Source: Terriglobales bacterium (GTDB lineage: Bacteria > Acidobacteriota > Terriglobia > Terriglobales > Acidobacteriaceae). Taken from it: a DNA stretch of 5,042 bases. Both the position numbers and the translations under genes were made by a program. Location of the stretch: assembly GCA_019241735.1 (NCBI GenBank), contig JAFAWN010000315.1, positions 1-5,042 on the forward strand. Direction: 5' to 3'. Under the pieces are notes generated by a model. It saw nothing but the letters and a program-made list of their open reading frames with translations, was not told the DNA's origin and did no database searches. Shown piece after piece: positions 1 through 5,042 of the stretch (positions are counted from its first letter, which is position 1; each line of letters begins with the position of its first letter).

Positions 1-2141
1 TGGTCCACTACACCACGCACACCGTGTTGAGAAACCTTACCGATGGCGTACTGCTGGTAACGCTGATCCTGTTTCTGTTTCTGGGGAACGTGCGCAGCGC
101 GCTGATCGTGACCGTGACAATCCCGTTTTCCCTGTTGTTTGCCGCGATCCTGCTGGACTTGCGCCACATTCCTGCAAACCTGCTGTCTTTGGGCGCACTC
201 GACTTCGGCATGGTAGTGGATGGCTCAGTGGTGATGGTGGAAAACATCATCCGCCACGCACAATTCAGCCGCGGCAACAAGTCTCTGCTTCAGACCATCG
301 CACTCGCCGCACACGAAGTGCAGCGGCCGGTGTTTTTTGCGCGTCTGATCATCATTGTTTCTTACTTGCCTATTTTTACTCTGCAACGAGTGGAGGGCCG
401 TCTGTTCCGTCCCATGGCCTGGACCGTGGCGTTTGCGTTGCTGGGCGCGCTTCTTTTTGCGCTGTTGATTGCCCCCATACTGTGCAGCTATCTGTTCAAG
501 AATGAAATTAAAGAATGGAAAAACCCGGTCCTTGAATGGATTATGCGGGCCTATACCCGCACCCTCGACTGGTGCTTTGACCATATTAAGCTGACTCTAG
601 CCGCCGGATTAGCGGCGCTTGCGCTTGTTGTTTTCTTCGCTTTCAGCGGAGTGATAGGGTCTGAGTTCCTTCCCCACCTCGACGAGGGCGCAATCTGGGT
701 GCGTGGGACGCTGGCCCCCAGCAGCGGGCCCTCCACTGGAATTGCGCTGGCGGACCAAGTGCGGCTGGTGTTGGCAGATTTTCCCGAGGTAACTCAGGTG
801 GTGAGCCAAGTGGGGCGTCCCGACGATGGCAGCGATGCCAGCGGCTTCTACAACACTGAATTCTTCGTGGATCTGCTACCGCGTTCGAAATGGCGAAGTC
901 AATTCAAGGCTAAAGAAGATCTTATCGCCGCCATGGACAACGCGCTTTCTAAGTTTGCTGGCGTAGATTGGAATTTTTCCCAGCCGATTTCCGATAACGT
1001 CGAAGAAGCGGTCAGCGGGGTGAAAGGCGAACTCGCGGTCAAGCTATTCGGCAGCGACCTGAAAGTGCTGGAGAAGAAAGCAGACGAGATGCAGTCCGTC
1101 ATGCGCCAGATCCCTGGAGTAGCAGATTTGGGAGTTTTCCAGGTGCGAGGCCAGCCCAGCGTGAATTTGGTAGTCGATCGCGCGGCCGCCGATCGTTTTG
1201 GCATCAACGTAAGTGATATCCAGGATGCAGTTGAAACCGCGGTCGGGGGCAAAGCAGTCAGCCAGATTCTGATCCGGGACCAGCGATATGACTTAACCGT
1301 CCGCTACCAGGAACCGTTTCGCCGCACAGTTGAGGACATCGCAGATATTCGGCTGCTGGCGCCCTCCGGGGAACGCGTCTCATTGGGGCAGTTGTGCCAG
1401 ATCAAACTCGAGGATGGGGCTTCCACAATCTATCGCGAAGCAAACTCCCGTTACATCGCCATCAAATACAGCGTGCGGGGCCGCGACCTGGGCAGCACGG
1501 TAAAGCAGGCGATCGAAGAGGTGCGGAACAAGGTCGAATTCCCCGAAGGCTACCATCTCGACTGGACCGGAGAGTATGAGAGCCAGCAGCGGGCTAATCG
1601 CCGGTTGGCGATTGTAGTCCCCATTACATTGTTGCTGATTTCTTTCATCCTCTACGCAGCTTTCGATTCCTGGAAGTGGGTTGTTTTCATTCTCGCCGTA
1701 GTGGCGATAGCTCCATTGGGTGGATTTCTAAGCCTGCTCATCACCGGAACCCATTTCAGCGTCTCCTCTGGCCTTGGGTTCCTGGCGCTGACTGGAGTTT
1801 CAGTCGAGGTTGGGGTCATCATGCTCGAATACATTAACCAGCTTCGTACCCGGGGAATGAACCCACGTGAGGCGGCGCGGGAAGGTGCCTCGTTGCGCCT
1901 TCGCCCCATCATGATGACGATGCTCGTGGCGACGCTTGGACTTCTGCCGGCCGCAATGTCTCACGACATCGGGTCTGACTCGCAACGACCCTTTGCTATC
2001 GTCATTGTCGGTGGACTTATCGTGGAATTATTCATCAGTATTATTTTGTGGCCCACGTTGTACGTATTCTGGGCGCGCCCCGGAGATACGCTACCTGCAG
2101 CCGAGGCCACATTCAGCGATTTTGGCGAACACGTAGATTAA
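1..2141 (+). CDS. Heavy-metal efflux RND transporter, CzcA/CusA family (5'-truncated by window edge)
   Basis: This is the inner-membrane proton/metal antiporter subunit of a tripartite efflux system. The first full codon is at position 3 and the frame is already open there with family-like residues (VHYTTHTV), so the TTG at 24 is not the start. About 340 N-terminal residues (TM1 and the first periplasmic loop) are missing, judging from the usual length of about 1,040. Counting residues from the codon at 24, TM2-TM6 span roughly 5-157, TM7 189-210, the large periplasmic porter/docking loop 211-525, and TM8-TM12 527-682. TM4 carries DFGMVVDGSVVMVEN (nt 201-245) with D60, D66 and E73, matching the CzcA-type signature DFGx3DGAxVxxEN except for Ser in place of Ala. 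The CusA methionine of the metal site (M573) aligns with Glu (E328), which favours a divalent-cation pump (Zn/Co/Cd/Ni type) over Cu/Ag; the metal itself cannot be fixed. TM10 has Glu (E595) at the CusA E939 position. The short soluble tail ends at TAA 2139-2141. Adaptor and outer-membrane genes are not visible. The family call is very secure. Confidence 0.95.
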   Translation, partial: VHYTTHTVLRNLTDGVLLVTLILFLFLGNVRSALIVTVTIPFSLLFAAILLDLRHIPANLLSLGALDFGMVVDGSVVMVENIIRHAQFSRGNKSLLQTIALAAHEVQRPVFFARLIIIVSYLPIFTLQRVEGRLFRPMAWTVAFALLGALLFALLIAPILCSYLFKNEIKEWKNPVLEWIMRAYTRTLDWCFDHIKLTLAAGLAALALVVFFAFSGVIGSEFLPHLDEGAIWVRGTLAPSSGPSTGIALADQVRLVLADFPEVTQVVSQVGRPDDGSDASGFYNTEFFVDLLPRSKWRSQFKAKEDLIAAMDNALSKFAGVDWNFSQPISDNVEEAVSGVKGELAVKLFGSDLKVLEKKADEMQSVMRQIPGVADLGVFQVRGQPSVNLVVDRAAADRFGINVSDIQDAVETAVGGKAVSQILIRDQRYDLTVRYQEPFRRTVEDIADIRLLAPSGERVSLGQLCQIKLEDGASTIYREANSRYIAIKYSVRGRDLGSTVKQAIEEVRNKVEFPEGYHLDWTGEYESQQRANRRLAIVVPITLLLISFILYAAFDSWKWVVFILAVVAIAPLGGFLSLLITGTHFSVSSGLGFLALTGVSVEVGVIMLEYINQLRTRGMNPREAAREGASLRLRPIMMTMLVATLGLLPAAMSHDIGSDSQRPFAIVIVGGLIVELFISIILWPTLYVFWARPGDTLPAAEATFSDFGEHVD

Positions 2142-2156
2142 ACTGGCCATTCTCCC

Positions 2157-2162
2157 TATAAT
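2157..2162 (+). promoter_or_regulatory. Putative -10 box (TATAAT) for the kinase gene
   Basis: A perfect sigma-70-type TATAAT lies in the 30-base gap between the pump stop and the kinase ATG. The best -35 partner at 17-base spacing is TAGATT (2134-2139), a weak 3-of-6 match to TTGACA that overlaps the end of the pump gene. Transcription would start about 7 bases after the box, near 2169, only about 3 bases before the ATG at 2172. The mRNA would then be leaderless or nearly so. The hexamer is seen directly; promoter activity is inferred. Confidence 0.45.
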
Positions 2163-2171
2163 TGCGGACGA

Positions 2172-4841
2172 ATGCCCCTGCCTCCCGGCACCCGCCTCGG
2201 CCCTTATGAAATCCAGTCCGCGATTGGCGCCGGCGGAATGGGTGAGGTGTATCGCGCTCGCGACACCCGGCTCGGCCGCGACGTTGCGGTAAAGATTCTT
2301 TCGGAATCGTTTGCTCGTGATCCCGATAGGCTACAGCGGTTTGAACAGGAAGCACGCGCCGTAGCCGCCCTCAACCATCCAAACATTCTGGGGATCTTTG
2401 ACATCGGCTCCCAGGATGGCAGCCCTTATCTGGTCTCCGAACTGCTGGAGGGTCAAAGCCTGCGTGAGATGTTGCAGGGTGGGCCGTTGCCTTCACGAAA
2501 AACTATCGATTTCGGAGTGCAGATTGCGTCGGGACTGGCAGCGGCGCACGAAAAAGGAATCATCCACCGCGATCTCAAGCCGGAAAATCTTTTCATCACC
2601 CGTGGCGGCCGCGCCAAAATACTTGACTTCGGATTAGCGAAGCTGACCCAATCCGCTTCGCTGGGGAAATTCGGCTCGGATGCCCTGACCCTGACCAGCT
2701 CCCCCACGCAAGCTGGAGTCGTCATGGGGACGGCCGGCTACATGTCGCCGGAGCAAGTTCGCGGCGATGTGGTGGACCATCGCACTGATATTTTTTCTTT
2801 CGGTGCGGTGCTCTACGAAATGATCTCGGGCCACCGGGCATTCCACCGCGACACCGCGGCGGAAACCATGACGGCGATCATGAAAGAAGACCCGCCGGAT
2901 TTATCCGGAAGCGCCCGCCTGGTTTCCCCCGCTCTCGATCGAACCGTAAATCGTTGTCTGGAAAAACGGCCGGAGCAACGCTTCCAGTCCGCGCAAGACC
3001 TGGCTTTCGCCCTTGGCAGTCTTTCCGGAAGCGATACCAGCGGTGCCATGCGTGCGGCAATAGCGCCGAGCCACATAAGGCGATGGCTATGGGCTTCTGC
3101 GGCACTGGCGTTGGTCAGCCTTATCGCTGTCGTAGGGCTGCTACTTTCACATAGCGCGCCCCCAGCAGTTCGCATGCAGTTTTCCCTGCCGGTTCCGGGA
3201 GAAGTCAGCCAGACTGCCCTATCCGCGGACGGGCAGATGCTCGCTTTCGTATCCCCCAACCGGCAAACCGGCGCGCCCTCGCTTTTCGTGCAGCGCATCG
3301 GCTCGCCAACTGCGGTTGAATTGCCCGGGACCGAGGGCGTGAGCTATCCCTTTTGGTCTCCCGACGATGCTTACGTCGCATTTTTCGCCAAAGGCAGGCT
3401 GTTTAAGATGCCTGCCTCGGGCGGCTCACCGCAGGTCCTCGCCGTTGCTAATCTTCCCCGTGGTGGCGCTTGGGGCGCAAGAAACGTCATCGTGTACACG
3501 CCCGAATCACAGGGGGGTCTGAGACGCGTGAACGCCGACGGCACTGGAGACGCGTCTATCACAACAGTGGGCACGGATGAGCAATCACATCGCTGGCCTG
3601 TTTTCCTGCCCGGCGGAAAACGCTTTTTGTTCTGGGTGGGCAATTTCCGCAACAGTCCCGATGATCGCACCAGCGGCATCTACCAAGGCGCGATCGATTC
3701 CAAGGAAAAGAAGCTGGTTGTCCTGGCACACTCCACTGTCGGTGTGGCCAACGGCCAGATTTTCTATGCGGATGAGAAGCGCCAGTTGGTGGCTTCTACT
3801 TTCGATATGTCGAAAGGAACAATTTCAGAGGAACCCCGCGTGGTCGCGGAATCAGTGGGCTTTCAGCCTTCGATTGTTTGGGCTGCTTTTTCGTCATCAT
3901 TAAGCGGCAACCTGGTTTTTTCCACGAACACGCAGTCTGCCTTGTCGGCCCTGACATGGGTGGATCGCACTGGCAAGGAACTGGGACGAGTGGGAGAGCC
4001 CGGCACGCTGTCAAACCCCATCCTCTCTCCCGATGGTAAACGGGTGGCCGTGGACATCGCCGACTTGAAGGCCAACAACGTGGACGTTTGGCTGGAAAGT
4101 CTGCAAGGAGGGTCCAATTCCAGGTTTACCTTCGATCCCAGTGAAGAGGCTGTAGGCCTCTGGTCACGGGATGGACAGAAGGTTGCCTACCGCTCGGTGT
4201 CAGCGCTTTCCAAGTTGTTAACAAAAGCCGCTTCCGGTCTGGAGCGGGAAAAGACGCTGGCCCTTGTGGACAACTTAGGGGACATTTTGCCCAACTCCTG
4301 GACATTGGACGACAAGCAGATTCTCTGTACCATGTTTTTCCCGCGCCGCACTGCAACTCACGCTTCGGGGCTTGTGCTTGTGCCAGCCGAGGGCGGAGCG
4401 CCGGTTCCCTTCGCCGAAACAACCGCATCGGCGCGCAATGGGCAGATTTCTCCCGACGGAAAATGGGTGGCCTACGCATCCAACGAATCCGGGGACTGGG
4501 AGATTTACGTGACAACTTTCCCGGGAGGCGAGGGGAAATGGCAGATTTCGCGCGGTAGTGGCACTGAGCCAAGATGGCGCGGCGACGGCAAGGAGATTTT
4601 TTATATCGGACAATCCGGAATGATGATGGCCGCAACAGTCAGTACTGACGGAACATTCTCCAGCGGTACCCCAGCGTCCTTATTTCCGGTCCGCGGGCGC
4701 GCGTTTATCTCATCCACAGACACTTTTACCTACGACGTCGCAAAAGATGGCCAGCGTTTCCTCGTGAACCGCTACCTCAGTTCCGAACATCCCAACCCGC
4801 TTACAATCATTCTGAACGCGACTTCCGCTGAAGCGAAATAA
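2172..4841 (+). CDS. Receptor-like Ser/Thr protein kinase with C-terminal PD40/TolB-like beta-propeller
   Basis: This is a PknB-type (Hanks) kinase predicted to phosphorylate cytoplasmic proteins in response to something sensed outside the inner membrane. The catalytic domain (about residues 12-280) is complete: glycine loop GAGGMGEVY (19-27), ATP-binding K41 in VAVKIL, helix-C E60, catalytic loop HRDLKPEN with D134 and N139, DFG at 152-154, a Ser/Thr-rich activation loop (T173, S176, S177, T179) leading to GTAGYMSPEQ (186-195), helix-F D206 and R270. One membrane helix follows at about 303-326, preceded by R303 and R304, which suggests kinase-inside topology. Residues 330-889 carry about twelve PD40-like strands such as SPDGKRVAV (619) and SPDGKWVAYAS (760), indicating one or two beta-propellers. 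ATG 2172 is chosen because MPLPPGTRLGPYEI is the typical opening of this family. No good Shine-Dalgarno site is present; the GGA at 2166-2168 sits too close to the ATG. The gene lies 30 bases after the pump gene. The ligand and the kinase targets are unknown. Confidence 0.95.
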   Translation: MPLPPGTRLGPYEIQSAIGAGGMGEVYRARDTRLGRDVAVKILSESFARDPDRLQRFEQEARAVAALNHPNILGIFDIGSQDGSPYLVSELLEGQSLREMLQGGPLPSRKTIDFGVQIASGLAAAHEKGIIHRDLKPENLFITRGGRAKILDFGLAKLTQSASLGKFGSDALTLTSSPTQAGVVMGTAGYMSPEQVRGDVVDHRTDIFSFGAVLYEMISGHRAFHRDTAAETMTAIMKEDPPDLSGSARLVSPALDRTVNRCLEKRPEQRFQSAQDLAFALGSLSGSDTSGAMRAAIAPSHIRRWLWASAALALVSLIAVVGLLLSHSAPPAVRMQFSLPVPGEVSQTALSADGQMLAFVSPNRQTGAPSLFVQRIGSPTAVELPGTEGVSYPFWSPDDAYVAFFAKGRLFKMPASGGSPQVLAVANLPRGGAWGARNVIVYTPESQGGLRRVNADGTGDASITTVGTDEQSHRWPVFLPGGKRFLFWVGNFRNSPDDRTSGIYQGAIDSKEKKLVVLAHSTVGVANGQIFYADEKRQLVASTFDMSKGTISEEPRVVAESVGFQPSIVWAAFSSSLSGNLVFSTNTQSALSALTWVDRTGKELGRVGEPGTLSNPILSPDGKRVAVDIADLKANNVDVWLESLQGGSNSRFTFDPSEEAVGLWSRDGQKVAYRSVSALSKLLTKAASGLEREKTLALVDNLGDILPNSWTLDDKQILCTMFFPRRTATHASGLVLVPAEGGAPVPFAETTASARNGQISPDGKWVAYASNESGDWEIYVTTFPGGEGKWQISRGSGTEPRWRGDGKEIFYIGQSGMMMAATVSTDGTFSSGTPASLFPVRGRAFISSTDTFTYDVAKDGQRFLVNRYLSSEHPNPLTIILNATSAEAK

Positions 4842-4860
4842 CTTGATCCCTTGCAGGCGC

Positions 4861-4898
4861 AAAAGCAAAGGCCAAGCGCGAGATATCAGCGCCTGGCC
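4861..4898 (-). terminator. Putative intrinsic terminator for minus-strand transcription
   Basis: GGCCAAGCGC (4870-4879) and GCGCCTGGCC (4889-4898) form a 10-bp stem with one A/C mismatch and a 9-base loop (GAGATATCA). Read on the minus strand, the stem is followed by the T-rich tract TTTGCTTTT (complement of 4861-4869), the layout of a Rho-independent terminator. On the plus strand there is no T tract after the stem, so it is not a convincing plus-strand terminator for the kinase gene, although it may protect the 3' end of its mRNA. The orientation suggests a convergent gene to the right of the window. Confidence 0.35.
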
Positions 4899-4903
4899 CG
4901 CAA

Positions 4904-4934
4904 GCTGAGGAAGGCCGGTCGCGTGCGCCTCAGC
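4904..4934. repeat. Inverted repeat, 7-bp perfect stem
   Basis: GCTGAGG (4904-4910) is the exact reverse complement of CCTCAGC (4928-4934), with 17 bases between them. No T tract follows on either strand. It starts five bases after the preceding stem-loop. If the GTG at 4923 were a real start, that codon would lie in the loop and the Shine-Dalgarno-like GAGGAAGG would overlap the left arm. Such a short stem could occur by chance; it gains weight only from its two neighbours. Confidence 0.35.
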
Positions 4935-4962
4935 ATGTCACCTTACCAGCCCGCACTTGAGA

Positions 4963-5004
4963 ACCTGAGCCAAGGGAAGGGACTGAAAAGAGAGCGGCTC
5001 AGGT
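4963..5004. repeat. Inverted repeat, 9-bp perfect stem with purine-rich loop
   Basis: ACCTGAGCC (4963-4971) is the exact reverse complement of GGCTCAGGT (4996-5004). The 24-base loop is almost all purine (AAGGGAAGGGACTGAAAAG and five more bases). Neither side has a T tract, so it is not an ordinary intrinsic terminator. It could be a structural part of a non-coding or leader RNA, or a binding site; the sequence alone does not decide. Confidence 0.4.
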
Positions 5005-5042
5005 ACATCGGCCCTGCTAACTCAAAATCACGTGATCATTCA

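Larger units (their letters stand above)
4842..5042. other. Region after the kinase gene: no confident gene, several stem-loops
   Basis: This 201-base stretch runs to the window edge. It contains three successive inverted repeats (4870-4898, 4904-4934, 4963-5004). The plus-strand frame of the kinase has no stop for the 67 codons after the TAA. Inside that frame a GTG at 4923 follows GAGGAAGG (4907-4914) at 8-base spacing, and an ATG lies at 4935, so the beginning of a small Lys/Arg-rich protein running off the window is possible but unrecognised. The minus strand has stops in all frames within the last 140 bases and shows no convincing gene end. Confidence 0.4.

Noticed and set aside
24..26. 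TTG at 24 as the start codon of the pump gene
   Set aside because: The frame is open upstream to the window edge with family-like residues, and a start here would remove TM1 and the first periplasmic loop of an RND pump.
225..584. 119-codon open frame on the minus strand
   Set aside because: It overlaps the conserved TM4-TM6 region of the pump; its His-rich end is just the reverse reading of the GTGATGGTGGTG-like valine/methionine codons, not a metal-binding protein.
3078..3149. Hydrophobic stretch in the kinase as a signal peptide or the start of a separate gene
   Set aside because: It is internal and in frame between an intact kinase domain and the propeller, the normal single-pass arrangement of this family.
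2813..3298. 161-codon open frame on the minus strand
   Set aside because: It lies wholly inside the kinase gene, opposite conserved kinase and membrane-helix coding sequence; its translation is Ser/Arg/Ala-rich without domains, as expected for a shadow frame.
4126..4635. 169-codon open frame on the minus strand
   Set aside because: It lies wholly inside the propeller-coding part of the kinase; the translation is Arg/Pro-rich with no recognisable motif.
5027..5036. Perfect 10-base palindrome ATCACGTGAT as an operator
   Set aside because: Palindromes of this length are expected several times in 5 kb by chance, and no second copy or adjacent promoter is visible.

Overview
The window looks like a stretch of an Acidobacteriota-type chromosome (inference). 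The support is a moderately GC-rich base composition and, above all, a membrane-anchored Ser/Thr kinase fused to a long PD40/TolB-like beta-propeller, an architecture greatly expanded in that phylum. The flanking pump gene also has wording in its last membrane segments that I associate with acidobacterial CusA/CzcA homologues. No sequence search was possible, so the taxon is a judgement from protein style.

Layout: positions 1-2141 (+) hold the C-terminal two thirds of a heavy-metal RND efflux pump of the CzcA/CusA family; its start lies upstream of the window. After a 30-base gap containing a perfect TATAAT box, positions 2172-4841 (+) encode a complete 889-residue receptor-like Ser/Thr protein kinase: cytoplasmic kinase domain, one membrane helix, and a predicted extracytoplasmic propeller region. 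Positions 4842-5042 hold no confident gene, but contain three consecutive stem-loops, one of which resembles an intrinsic terminator for minus-strand transcription. The frame of the kinase also stays open after its stop to the end of the window.

How the parts may work together: the pump should export divalent or soft metal ions across the envelope using the proton gradient, with an adaptor and outer-membrane channel that are not in this window. The kinase is close enough to be read through from the pump gene, but the -10 box beside its start codon suggests it also has its own, possibly leaderless, transcript. A link between the kinase and metal stress is possible but rests only on adjacency. 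I see no mobile element, CRISPR array, tRNA or rRNA, and no clearly new multi-gene system; the best leads are the kinase promoter/start arrangement, the mixed proton-relay residues of the pump, and the structured 3' region.
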